DNA of 64,000 nt from Uranotaenia lowii (Eukaryota > Arthropoda > Insecta > Diptera > Culicidae), in assembly GCF_029784155.1 (NCBI RefSeq), contig NW_026598422.1:124001-188000 (forward strand), written 5' to 3'. The translations under genes and the position numbers were made by a program. This document shows, one piece after another, positions 11,285-23,324 of this stretch; position 1 is the first letter of the stretch; each line of letters opens with the position of its first letter. A model generated the notes under the pieces. That model did not search any database. It saw only the letters and a program-made list of their open reading frames with translations, and was not told where the DNA came from.

Positions 11285-11570
11285 AATTTTTCGCCATACT
11301 ATCGTCCGTATATACCCTTATTGGACTGAAAGCCAGTTTTTTTTTTCTTTTTTGATAGGAGTTTAACCCGTTAAGGTCATTCTTCCTCGGACTGAAAGCC
11401 AGGCTAACATTCGTTCGATTGGAAAAGACTGACAGCAACTATAGCTTCATGTGAGCTTGAAAGTCGAAAAGCTTCAAGTCCTTCAAGTCAAGGAAATTTA
11501 CTGTGGCAGCTGTGGAATCTAATAATTTTTTTTTTATTTTACTCATTCTCATTTTCAATATATCTACTCG

Positions 11571-12092
11571 CTAACTTTCAGCTACTCAGTTCAGAGTGAC
11601 GGTTACTCAGTTGTCGCCAAAACCGCACCTACTCAGTTCTGACTAAACGGCTTTTACTCAGAAATGACTAACAGCCCTTTTCGCGACAACTGAGTCTTGG
11701 TTACTCAGAATGCGCGAATAATTCTGAAGCGGTTTTTGGCCGTTTTTTCATGCTAGAATAGTTAAAACCTGTATTATTATTCACACTTATGATAGATTTG
11801 TTGATTTGATAAATAACAAAAGTAAAAATAATATTTAAAAAAAAATCCACAAACTTGTTGAAATTTTTTTTTCACCCGTCGGGTTTCGTCTCTCGGGCCG
11901 GGACCCAGTATGCCGTACCAGATTCAGCTTTGCCAAATTTATTTGGACCGTCATCATTTCGTCTCAGAACCCTGTGATATAAATAAAATCGGATTAATAC
12001 CTAGAAATTACCTTTAAAATGAATATTCACCATGTAAATTTTCTAGTTTTGCCGCAAAACAAACCAAGTCTGACCACCTCGCACAAACTGAT
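11571..12092. mobile_element. Left part of a MITE-like element with subterminal ACTCAG motifs
   Basis: Between 11580 and 11705 the hexamer ACTCAG occurs five times on the plus strand and once inverted, twice followed or preceded by a TTGTCGCC/GGCGACAA phrase. The right part (17029-17200) has the same hexamer mainly inverted (CTGAGT four times). Direct arrays at one end and inverted at the other are typical of subterminal transposase-binding sites. The 19-bp direct repeat at 12074-12092 and 17029-17047 shows that the two parts were joined before the insertion between them; together they make about 690 bp. Confidence 0.55.
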
Positions 12093-13039
12093 GTATGTAT
12101 GTATGTATGTTGGTAATCCACCATGGGTGCACGGATTCACCGCAGTTTTGCCAAAGTATGGATAAGCATGCATTATTTAGATTACTCGGCAGATCTCCAA
12201 TGCTGCAAATGCCATACCCGGTACCATGGCTTCGTGTGAACTGTTATGTAATGAATGTTTCACGTGTTTCTGTCAGTATATATTGGAGGAATAGGTCAAT
12301 CAGGTACGCAACCAGTTAAAAATTGAAAACATTTTCAATGTTATCAATTTACCACAGGTATTCCGGCATCCGTGTATATACCTGGTCAGCTGGTAACTGA
12401 TTGAACATTCTTTTATACTTGGTTATATGCATGGAGAGATACATCTTACTTTTTGGCCGATACCATAGTTCAAACCTTATAAATACTGACTGTATCAGGA
12501 TTTGAATCCAATAAACCAGTATTTGTTACTTGCACGTGCAAATCTCTTTAAACTAAAGAACTCGTGTTAGACACATTCTGTTTTTGACTCCAGCTTTGAT
12601 ACATAGGAATCGGCAATGCCCTGCCGATTGCCGCAATTTTCCACCTTCTATTTCTCTTCTTTTGCATAATGATTTTCTCTTCCGTTTTCCTCTGCTCTTG
12701 GCTTACACACCTCAACCAAAAAGATGCAATGTTTGAGAGGGAAACAGATTTTAAAATATTTAGTGAATCACACTTTCGCAACCCTCAACATAAAAAGATT
12801 TTACTATGTGAAAACCACATTTCAACCATTTAATTTTTGCAACTTTTGTGGGATTGTCAAACGACTAACGACGAACTTCTTTTAATTGGTCTATTTCACA
12901 AATATACTTCCATGACCACTTCATCTTACAAAGCTCTTATTACAACCATTTTCACTTAAATTAAACACTAAAGCCATCCACCCTCAATGAAATTCTTCCA
13001 AACCGATACCGGGGCAAGCCAATAGCCAAACCAAACCAA

Positions 13040-16000
13040 GGTTGCGAAATCTCATGAGATTGAGATTTTTTTGAGAGAGATTTTCCCTTTTTGAATCTCA
13101 GTGTGATGCTAGGTAATCTCATCGTGAGTATCACAAACGGTTCTTGTCTTGAATGTCAACGCTTTCTCAGACTGAGAATCACGAGCAGAAAAACTACTTT
13201 TTGGAAGGCAGAGATGCCATGGAATAAAATTTGTGCAAGCTCTTGAACAATGAAACAAGTTTTATAGTTCAGAAAAAGCTGAACATACCACGACTTTTTA
13301 AAAACTGTCAGGACTGTTAAAGGCCAGTTATACTTTTTTTAAACACTTTTATAGAGAACATACTATTAACACGTTCGTCGCCACGGCACCCATATTCGGG
13401 TGACGGGTGTATTTCCTGGGGGGCCCCGTCACATCAAAAAGCGTGTGACGCTCTCTTACTCGAGTTTACCGCTCAGCTTCGCCACACGTTTCAAATATGG
13501 GAGTTCTCCCTCTTTGCTTTCACTCTCTGAAAATTTCTCCGGGCCCGGCTAGTAAAACTACCAAAATGAGCGTGGCGACGAACGTGTTAAAAGCTCAGTA
13601 CAATCAGGTTGATGATAAGAATTTGTTTTTTTTTTATCTATGTCTTAAGCAAAGTTGCGAAATCTCGTTCAGTTAATATTTTATCGAGTGAGGTTCTTAC
13701 TTTTTGAATCTCAGTGTGAAACGTTAACGTTGATTGTGAATGAAAGTTTTGATTTTAAAACATCTTTCTGAAGAATGTATTATCATGACTTGTAAGAATC
13801 CGATTATAATATTGATGTCTTAGTTTAATGAAAGTTTTACAGAATGAGCAAAAAAGTTTTTATGACCAAATATGTAGATGAGTCTCGCTCGTATTCAGAG
13901 GATTTAAGACATACAAGTTATGAAATTGTATTTCCTACAGTAATGTACTTTTAAATCTCTTAAAAACGTTGATGCAAAGTTTTGCAATCATGGAAAAGCA
14001 CCGCAAACATTGAAATGCCCAAGCTCAAAATTCTTCAAAAATCCCATAATGGCTTAATGTACTTGCCAGAAAAAAAACATCTCAAATCTTCTGGACATTA
14101 CAAGAAACTATAAAAAATATAGCAAAATCTGAACAGCTAAATATTTGATTATTATAAATATTTACACAAAAAGTACCGCAAAGACAACTAAGCTGGGAAA
14201 CACTAAAATTCAGAATTAAAATTATAAGGATTCACCGGGACTAATTTTACAAATTTAGTGTCTTTCAATTACCGAAAGTTTTTTTGTGAATTTTGCAGAA
14301 AAAAGTTTTATGATTTTATTTATAGCATTCGAGCTATGCTTTGCTTTTACTTGTAGCGGCAACCTTAAAAACGAAGTTGAAATTTATAGGTAGCTATGTA
14401 GAGTTTTAATATAAATGAAGAAAATAGTTTCTTAATCTTCCAAACAAATTAAATTTTAAAATGTAAAAATTAAAAAAAGATTGTTACCAACGAAAAACCA
14501 TTCCAATTAAAACGCATGGCATCCCAGCTTATGCAACCGGCTGGAATCGACTACATATGAAAAGCATTAATGAACCAAATAGAAAGTAATAAAGAAATAT
14601 CAAAATTTTCTCTTTCAAATGAAAGTGGCGGATTGTAGCTTCTATCCTAACGGATAATCTTTTTTATTTCAATTTAAAAAAGACATTTTATTGATTTTTT
14701 ATGCATTTTAAAGATTTTCTTTTTCAAGAGAAGGAAACCCGGTTTTATTCGCGCCGGCTCACAAATCTTTTTCAAATATTATCTCGACTCGCGTGATGTT
14801 TGAAATTCCCTGTGGGAAATTTCTGAAGTAGAAAACATGATCATTGCACCAAATAGTAGGATATGATTTATACCAGCCTATCTAATGTCCGATAAATTCA
14901 CTTATTCTAATAAGAGCGTTTCCAGAAGATTTATAGAATTCTAAATAGAAAAAAGAATATGACAGAAATAATAATGTGTTATTGAATATGTATTATGATT
15001 GATCAAATATTATTGTTCTACCATTTGGAGTAATTTTAAAATCGCTTCTTTTGTTAAGCGGCCTTACTTCTAATTTTTTTTATTATTATCTTATAACCTT
15101 TTAGACACATGCATCAGAAATGAGTTGTTCTTTAATTATCATAGCTGGTTTTTTTTAACGATTTTTGAGTACTTTTAAAAATGCCCTTTAAAAGAAATTC
15201 GTGAAACCCTTGGAAAAAACACTGTTCAATTTTATTAAAATCGCTAGTTTAGACTGTTAATTGATCATTCACAGCCTAGTACATCATTTTGAAGCGGTTT
15301 TTGTGAAATCGGGAATGTTAAAATTGGTTTTCTCTACGGTTGTGCCGAATCTTTTACAGTCTCTAGGTTACTATTACTGTCAAAAAATCGGCAGAAAATT
15401 GCACTACCAATGAGTAGTTTGGAACAGAGAAGGGATGTCAAGGAGCAAGGACGTTTAAAAAAAGATCGTTTGAAAAGAGATTTAAATAAAAGTTGAAACA
15501 AAGGACAGCTTATCACTGACATCACGGCTTCTATTTTTTCATTAAGTTGATATTAAAAAGTAGGTTTTTAATTCTGAATGTATTGATGCATATTTGTTAG
15601 AATACATTATCTTTATTAATATTTCCAAATTAAGATATCCTTCACTCGTACACAACATGCTCTGAAGAAGGGACCGCATAAAATTTGATGACTGTGATCA
15701 TATTACTGTTCAACATATGTTTTTTTTGTATGTCAACAGCCGAGAAAATACAAAAAAACCTAAAAAAAATCTGAGTTTTGACCTTTTTTTTGTAAAAATT
15801 TCAGCCCTTGAGAGTTAAAACAAATATCGATTTTTCTATTAATGTATTCTATGCTTAGCTATTTTACTGATTTCAAATAGTCAGAAAATCGATTAGAAAT
15901 ATTGCTTTTAATCCCATATTATGTTGTTGCTTTTAATTTTGAAAACCAACAAAACGTCAACGACTGAATTTTATATATTTTTATTTAGGTCGTCTTGACT

Positions 16001-16530
16001 ATGAAATTATGTTATAAATTGTTTAGTACCAAAGCGCCGTATTTGCAAATAATATTATAAAATTAAAGATTTGTTCTCAACATTTATAAGGTAGTGTGTT
16101 GTGAACATAGACACTTTTTAAAACATAGGTACCACGAGCTTTAACACTTTCGTTATTAAAAAGTTTCAATAAACTCCAATCATTAAAGCGCTCTTTTTTT
16201 ATATCAAAGCGTTTGGAGTCGTTCAACTTGGCGTGTCACTAGTGTGAAAAGCTAATCACATTATATGATACATTCAAATATTCCATAGATTCGTTACAAA
16301 TTTAACTGTCGCCAAAAAATAGTAGGGGAAAAAGTGGGGAATATAGCTGAAGATTTCTCTAATGGGATTCTGGATTTCTGATTTTTTTCTAGATGTGATG
16401 CTCAGTGAATTTCGTTTGACATCGAAAGCTTTGAGCATCACAACGAAATTCATTGTGCTGCTTAATTGATACTCATCACGGTGAGCATCAATTTCAAATG
16501 ATTATCTGAAATCTTGCAACTCTGAACCAA
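13040..16530. other. AT-rich DNA with degenerate inverted motifs, no gene seen
   Basis: A 'gttgcgaaatctca...gaatctcagtgtgatgct' phrase occurs at about 13044, again weakly at 13650, and in inverted form near 16390-16520 (gatgctca...aatcttgcaac). This might be the pair of decayed ends of an old transposon filling most of the 12-17 kb insertion. No coding frame, domain or RNA gene was recognised between them. Confidence 0.3.
13380..13586. mobile_element. piggyBac-type MITE
   Basis: 207 bp between TTAA at 13376-13379 and TTAA at 13587-13590. Inverted ends CACGTTCGTCGCCACG and its complement match over 16 bases. A TTAA target duplication with these ends is the piggyBac hallmark. The interior is GC-rich compared with the surroundings and has no frame. 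Confidence 0.85.
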
Positions 16531-17028
16531 ACAGATTCATTTCACTTATCTGCGCATGCGCTGGTCAATCATAGTAGGCTGCGCTACGCTGCGAATTTTT
16601 TGCATATGACTGACGTGTTCCATCATGATTATTGAATCAATTAACAACCCCACACTATCACTATAAAAGATTATTTAAACCACTTTACTTTTGTTTGGTT
16701 TGGTTTCTTATGATTTTTCCAGTAACAGTAACACAGGGAAGTAACTTGATTTCGATTTGCGAACAAATAGGCACTTTTTCTCATGGAAGACCGCTAGTGC
16801 TGCTGGTTGATTCCAATAAATTTGTACTTTTCACTCGCTTTTTTCGAAAACCACATAAAAATCTTACCTAATTTCTATTTTTTTCATCAATCAAATAACA
16901 CTTCGACACTTATCCATACACCAAATTTCGGACATTGAATAGAAAGTTGCACCCAGTTTTTTCTTCGACTGCGAACGGAGCACGCAAAAAACTAGTCTGC
17001 ACTGCTCGGCTTCACATACGCAACGCGT

Positions 17029-17200
17029 CCACCTCGCACAAACTGATCAACATTTACTCAGTTGTCGCCTTCAAGCACTCGAGTTCTCTGAGTGCAGAAT
17101 TTTCTGACATCTGAGTAATTTTTCCGCTGATATCTGAGTTCATTAAGATCAGCCGTCGGCTGCTTCATACATGTGGCGACGTCTGAGTAAAAGGTAGAAG
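17029..17200. mobile_element. Right part of the ACTCAG MITE-like element
   Basis: Begins with the second copy of the 19-bp target duplication. It contains ACTCAGTTGTCGCC once in direct orientation and CTGAGT at four places, ending near GGCGACGTCTGAGT. Outer boundary is approximate. Confidence 0.5.
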
Positions 17201-17240
17201 GGCTCTGGGTATTTCAAATTTAGAGAGTAAGCAAGAAACT

Positions 17241-17420
17241 TTAAAAAGAAAAAAAGACATACACCGTCTTAGCCGATTTAGGCTTTACAGACTGAATAAA
17301 TGACGTGGACAACTTAAGATTAACATTTAACACCCAGTACCGAGATGGGAATCGAACCCATGCCATCAGTGGACCAGCGATTACCGTCTTACCACGCTAA
17401 CCACTCGACCACCGAGACGT
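17241..17420 (-). mobile_element. tRNA-derived SINE
   Basis: On the minus strand: TGGTCGAGTGG (A box, at 17401-17411) and GGGTTCGATTCCC (B box, at 17347-17359), followed by about 90 bp of unrelated body and a T-rich end (TCTTTTTTTCTTTTT). The head resembles a serine/leucine-type tRNA but the acceptor ends do not pair, so it is not a tRNA gene. Transcription would be by Pol III from the internal boxes. Confidence 0.65.
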
Positions 17421-20119
17421 AACTTCCTGCAACCTCAGATTTCTGGTGAAGTATATACGAAATAGCATAAAAAAAAATAAAGTTTGACCATATTTTAAGC
17501 ATTTTTTAAATAAAAAAATTATAATTATAGGAAAATATCAATTGGCTCTAATGATGCAATTTTAGTTTTGCATTGAAATTCATCACCTATACAACAAATA
17601 GTACCGCCAACATTGTAAAATTTGATGAAAATGTCTAGTTTTTAGTATTAAAGTTTTATTTCTAGCAACATGGCGTCAGTAATTTCGATTCAATTTCACA
17701 ATCAACATGGCGTTCAGTAAATTAATATTGAAAATCTTAAGGCAGTTGTAAAACAGTGTTAAAATGGTTTTATGCCGGTTAGAAAAATGTGGTAATAAAA
17801 CAATTTCAATAAACGGGTTTTAAATAGTTTTAAGAGACCTTGAATCACAGCTTCGTTTGACGTTTCTCTAAATGGAATACACGCTCATGACGGATTTATC
17901 CATTTTTGAGAAATAGAAGTTTTTCGCAATAAATGAGAACATTTCGATTTGTTGCTTGGCAAAAGGCATTCATGCAACTTTTTGTTTTGTTTCCTTTTGA
18001 CTTTGATTAGAGGATGGTCAATTATCTTTAAATAACAAGTAGGTATTGCTATCAAATAATCTCAAACTGTTTTGGAATAGAACATTTTCTGTCATCAAAA
18101 ACCTGGCCTCAAAGCTTAAAATAACCCGCATAAATGTGGATTCCAAACCAATGATTTTTGAAGCGTAATAAAAACGTTTAGCAAACGATTATTGAAATTG
18201 TAAAAACATTGCTTGAATCGTGAATTCCGAAATGATTGGATTTTGAATGTGTAGTTAGATTATGTAAAACAGTTAAAAACTGTTAAAACAGTTGTATAGG
18301 AAAACAATTGGAAGCGATAAAACGATTCTTTTAAACGTCCTTCGGATGTTTTGCTTACTATTACCAGGACTGCATTACGCTTTAAATAAATCGTTATTTT
18401 CAATGATCGGCCAATGCTAGTGGTCTTCATTCTGAATATATCATCTGAAACTTGTTGAGGCTGATTTAGAATGAGCATTTTCGCTTGTGATAAAACTCAA
18501 TTTCTTCGTCTTTGCTGAATTGAAGCCGGTTTCTGCAGTCTTCTAGAAATTTTGAAGAACGGTTTATCTGAAATTAATTTTATTAGTTCTGGATTGAATG
18601 ACGTAAATAAAGATCAACTTCGCATTGAGAGACAGAGATAGATAAATAAAACAAGTACTTCATTCGGCGTACTTGTAAATTAATTTTCTAATACATTTAT
18701 TCTTATCGAATAACAAAAACCGTTTATTCACAGTGGGCTTTTATTCGAACCCTGAGAATTGAGCGAATAATGATGTGGACTGATTTGCGTTTGTTTTGAA
18801 ATTTGAAAGCGGATACAACAAAGTTGTTTTTATTTTTCAGAAGAATTTAGCTGTGTTAATTTATATCATTTTGATAGCCCGTTTTTCTCAATTTTGTGTG
18901 ATAATCCTTTCAAAACAGGTTATGCTATCTCAAAAAGAGGTAAAAAAGTTTAAGCGTGTATACGTTCTTCTCGATTGTCAAATAATCTGTCACTTAGTTT
19001 TATCATGCCTACATACAATGTTCCAATAAAACAGTTTTCCAACTTGGCTTGAACGCTAGTTTTAAAAGCGCATTGAGCGCATTATTAAAACTGGTACCAA
19101 AGCTCTAATAAAACAGGAAAGTATGTGTTTTATTGAATCTTTAGCAATACTTTTGCAACTTTTTTACAACACTTTTTAGATAGTGTTTTATTGAAGTTTT
19201 AGCAAAACTTTCAGGGCTCTTTTAAAACACACGATAAATGCAGCATTTCCTATGTTACAATAAAACCGTTTTAAAAATTGGATGCCATCGAAAAGTCTTC
19301 ATAAAGCAATATTAAAACTCAAAAAGCCAATTGGCTTGATCTGTGTTACTTGGGTTTATGTATCATAGAGTGAGTAATGCTTTTGAAACATAATTACGAT
19401 ATCGCTCAATGTGAACACTCTGGGAAGAACTTTTATTGCCAGCAGATAACTTAGTCCTTTTGTATCGCTGAACTAATCGACTTCAGATGCCACTCTTCCG
19501 ACATTTTATATTTATCTTTTCAAAATATAATCTCTCATTTTAGCAATCTTGTATTTTAGAAAAATGTACTTTCTGATAACACCTTAAACCCGGTTGTTAT
19601 GATAATATAAATCGTATTTCATTTTTAAAAAAAATTAATTTCGAATTATTTTATGCATAACACGACGAAATATGTCAATCACGGCTGATCATCGTATATC
19701 GGTCGATTCACGGATTTTTGCGAATTGTCATACACAAAGGTCGAATTCATATATACATGAATACGAGTCTCTCTTCTTGTCGTAATAAAATCATGCAATG
19801 CATTTAAATACGATAAAAAATATGCGTTTAAATAACAATCTATACGATACAATCTGTAAAATAAAATGCGACTTCTGGTTGTCTGGGTATTTAACTGACA
19901 CTTATTTGGGTTTCATTTTCGGATCCAGCAACCGATTTTATGTTTTAAATTTGGGGCATTCAGTGAAGTTCACGATTTTTTTTTTGTAAACTTGTGTAAT
20001 GAGTGACTTTGAGTTTGATTTTTAATGCAGTTGTCCATTGCCCGGATACGAAGGTACTGAGCTGTGGTGGAATACTTTTTTTAAATTTTAGCCAGATACC
20101 AAATCAACTCGTTTAGTGT
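17421..20119. other. AT-rich DNA, no gene seen
   Basis: Frames are all below 80 codons and lack domains. Around 17750-17830 and 19040-19300 there are loose repeats of 'aataaaac..ttttaaa' phrases that may be remains of an old inverted-repeat element. Nothing firmer can be said. Confidence 0.4.
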
Positions 20120-20222
20120 CTGAACACGAAGCAGTGATGTGAATCACATAATATAGCTGTTTCCTATGGTTAAATAAGCGTCCTCCTAAAGCTGGCCATT
20201 GTTCCCTTATCTTCCCTAAGCA
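20120..20222 (-). repeat. Fragment of the 6498-7716 TIR family
   Basis: The reverse complement matches the left end of the 6498-7716 element: AGGGNAGATAAGGG-like terminus, then GACGCTTATTTAACCATAG, then GTGATTCACATCA and CGTGTTCAGACACT. Homology fades toward 20100. The other end of this copy was not found. Confidence 0.55.
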
Positions 20223-20470
20223 TAAAAAAAAAATGAAAATTGAGCATAACACATTAAAATATGTTATGAAATGCCATCAAAAATTGTGCTGTTCCAAAAA
20301 TTTTTAAATGTTTTAAAAGTTTAGAAAATGTAGAGTTGTTCGTGTGTTTTTATCTAATAACTATTTGTTTAATTTTTTACCTTATTAAAAACCAAATGAC
20401 AAATTCAATAATATTTCATTAATAATACAAAACAAAACCAAAAATCCTTAAAAAAAATAAAAAAAAACAC

Positions 20471-20668
20471 GGGCTTGTGATATAGCTCAGTTGGCAAGTC
20501 TGTTGTCTCTTGAGCCGATGTCCGCGAGTTCGAGCCCAAGAGTAAACATCGAACACAGTTGTACCGGATAGTTTTTCAATAACGATCCGCCAACTGTAAC
20601 GTTGATAAAGTCGCGAATGCCATAAAGATGGTAAAACGACTATAATCGAAACAAAAAAAATTAAAAAA
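20471..20668 (+). mobile_element. tRNA-derived SINE
   Basis: TATAGCTCAGTTGG (A box, 20481-20494) and GAGTTCGAGCCC (B box, 20526-20537), followed by about 100 bp of body ending CGACTATAATCGAAAC and an A-rich tail. The A-to-B spacing is tRNA-like, but the acceptor stem is missing and a body and tail follow, as in SINEs. Not related in its body to the SINE at 17241-17420. Confidence 0.75.
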
Positions 20669-20749
20669 AAAAACATGTATGTATTTGTCATTCGATTCAT
20701 TCCTAAAATTTCTCAAAATATCATCCTTCGACGATTGCTGAAAGGTCGA

Positions 20750-22270
20750 GCTTTGATTACAATTTTCCTTTTAGCATACCCTACATATATGAGAACTGAT
20801 CCCAACAGCAAGATTGTTGCTGGTTTTCCCACCAATAAAAATCCTCACATCCATACACATCTGTTCGTTTTGGTTTGGTACATCCTGTTCATTTCCTTAT
20901 AACAAGCTGGAAAAATTGGTAGGATTTGCGACGACCACCGTCACATTTCCGCTGATGGCTGACAACTTTATTTCATTTGTCCCAGATTCTCCCGCAGGTA
21001 TGCAAATCAGTCAGATATTTGGATGGCTAGCTAGCTAACTTAATCCAATCGCGTTCGTTCTCTCTCTCTAAGTAGAATGTAGAATGGAGCCTTCTGTTAC
21101 GAGGGAAGATATCCTGCTTGGGAGATCTGATGAAAGCCTCAGGAATCTCGTTTCCTTCTCAATACTGCAATCCTCAAATTGTGGGATTTTTTTGCTCAAT
21201 TCTGGCAAATCTTACCGAATGTGTTCCCTTCTTCGATATTGGCTTCCAAAACTGCTGAATTATTCATGATCTGGTCGTCAGCTTTTTCGGTGGCCGAGCA
21301 AACTAACTGCAACCTGTTCGAATGATGCGCGCGACTTCCGAAAATATATTCGCTTGGCGGCGGCAGGAACTTTGGCTAAAATAATCTAAACAACATGGTA
21401 AACCTCTTCGTACGTCCGCCAAGAAAACACTCGAAGGTTAGCCGGGAGAATCCGACCTGTCCGTCCGGGGCCAAACGTGGAAGCAACCTTGTCTCGTCAT
21501 CGCAGAAGCAGCAGCAGGAGGAAAGGAAAAAAACTTTATAAATATTCAAATCATATGCAATCCTCCATGTGTTTCTTCACGTCAATTTGAATATCTCTCT
21601 GGTTCTGTGGCGTCGTTTTTCGGCTTTTACGATCCGGTAGATTTTTGGCCAGAACGGGCGTTAGAATTTCACTTTCAGTTTCAGCACCACATATAAACCG
21701 GAATTCTGGTTCCCAGTTTCCCGATTCCAATCCCCGCCGCTCTTCTGGGGTTGGAATTTCCAAGAGAGGCGTTTTCCCTGCCGAAAGAAATCCAGAATCA
21801 GGATCCGAACCGGGTCAAGTTCAAATGCTAATAATTTTTATAATTTTATGCGCAGTTGCACTTGACTCTCCTCGGTTCCGCCAGGCCAAAACTCGCTCGC
21901 CCCAGACGGTTTGGTATGGTTTGGCCAAAGTCAAGGCTGCTTGAACGAATTTCTGTACTATGTGTCAGTGAGGCTAATGAGATGCATGAGATGGTGAGCT
22001 GGAGATGGTGTCGGCTGGCTGAGGGAAAACCCCTTCTTGCGTACGAGAATCGTCTCGTCCGGGATATCTCTCTCTGAATAATGTTCAGCAGCTGATTATG
22101 GCGGGGAACCGAAACCCATTACAACATTGGTATTTGTTCGATTAAGCATTCGTTGAATATTTATAACGGCGAGCCGGCACTTTCGCACTCCACACTGTTT
22201 TCGTACACTTACACCTGATAATCAACGGGATTCACTGGTGCAAGTGCGTTGAGAATGTGCCGGCTGCAAC
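20750..22270. other. Less AT-rich apparently single-copy DNA
   Basis: Higher GC than neighbours and no similarity to any other part of the window. Several short frames overlap but none shows a domain or convincing splice context. A POU-octamer-like ATGCAAAT occurs near 21000. It may be regulatory or untranslated DNA of a gene outside the window; this is only a suggestion. Confidence 0.3.
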
Positions 22271-22330
22271 TGAAAAGGGTTAAAAAAAAATTATAATCGA
22301 AATGAAGAGTTAATCACCGTAAATTTGTTT

Positions 22331-22687
22331 AATGAAATTATTTTATCGGCTATATCGGTGAAATTGTATATTCTTTGAGAAAGAATATTTAAGAATTGAA
22401 AGAATATAGACGGATAGAAGATTAGAATAAGGTGAAAGATGTTGAAAATGAGCGGGAGGGTAATTTTAATTTGAAAACTTTTCATCACATTTCTTCATGG
22501 AATTTCATGAGGAACAAATCGATGAAATGTGATGAAAAGTTTTCAAATTAAAATTTCCCCTCCCGCTCATTTTCAACATCTTTCACCTTATTCTAATCTT
22601 CTATCCGTCTATATTCTTTCAATTCTTAAATATTCTTTCTCAAAGAATATACAATTTCACCGATATAGCCGATAAAATAATTTCATT
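22331..22687. repeat. Near-perfect hairpin, 163-bp arms
   Basis: Left arm 22331-22493 and right arm 22524-22687 are reverse complements with about one substitution and one single-base indel. The loop is only 30 nt. The hairpin lies between two direct copies of AAAAATTATAATC (22286-22298 and 22688-22700). The arms are AT-rich with one GC patch (GAGCGGGAGGG) where the only differences lie. No frame or transposon terminus seen. Confidence 0.9.
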
Positions 22688-23324
22688 AAAAATTATAATC
22701 TTCAGCCCAAATTATGCAAGTGAGGTTATTGTGGTTTATTTGGACTTATTTTATTCCTCAACAGAAGTAGATCTGCTTTTGCAGCAACTGTTTTTTAGGA
22801 ATATCGATTTGCAAACAAACCTAACGAAACCTCCAAAAACTTATTAGAAGTCATATATTGATAGGGTTTTGATTGTAAAGCAATTAGCATAGACTCTCTA
22901 TCACAACAATTTAAAGGAAAACTGTAATGAAACTTTCGAATTTTTTGTTGCATTCCGAGAGCTGCCTTCAAAACTGAAAAACTTTTTTCGATGAATCTCT
23001 AAAAAATAGATCGAATATTTGAAGCTGGTTAGATAAGGACATTTTAAAAGACAGAAGCTATTACAACAATGAGTAAAAATTGTACAATTCAACACTACAG
23101 TATGACCCAGAAAAATGGAATAATCTGTCATCAAGGTTCAAAACCACATTTTTTGATGTAGACAAGACAAGATTTGTAAATCTTTTTATTCATTCAGTCA
23201 GTCAATCTACCATCTTCAGAAACAATCACTCGATGGTGTCGTTTTTCGTTTCGTTCTCAACTCCTCTCTCGAGGCGAGATTTGAATCGGAAACATGCCTT
23301 CGCAAGCCTCCGGATTGATCTTAC

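Larger units (their letters stand above)
12093..17028 (-). mobile_element. Large retroposon-like insertion with 19-bp target duplication (copy 1)
   Basis: Flanked by identical 19-mers CCACCTCGCACAAACTGAT at 12074-12092 and 17029-17047. Just inside the left boundary is (GTAT)n, which on the minus strand is a (CATA)n 3' tail. The insertion at 46532-49635 has the same arrangement with an 18-bp duplication, and the adjoining 300 bp and the opposite ends look related in order of motifs. Long variable target duplications plus a simple tail point to target-primed reverse transcription (LINE or SINE-like). No RT frame is visible. Much of the 4.9 kb (about 12.7-16.5 kb) is probably later nested DNA, including the MITE at 13380. 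Confidence 0.65.

Noticed and set aside
17341..17420. Genuine serine-type tRNA gene on the minus strand
   Set aside because: The 5' and 3' acceptor strands are not complementary, and a body and T-rich end follow, so SINE.
20471..20545. Genuine tRNA gene
   Set aside because: A and B boxes are good, but the acceptor stem does not pair and a SINE body with A-rich tail follows.
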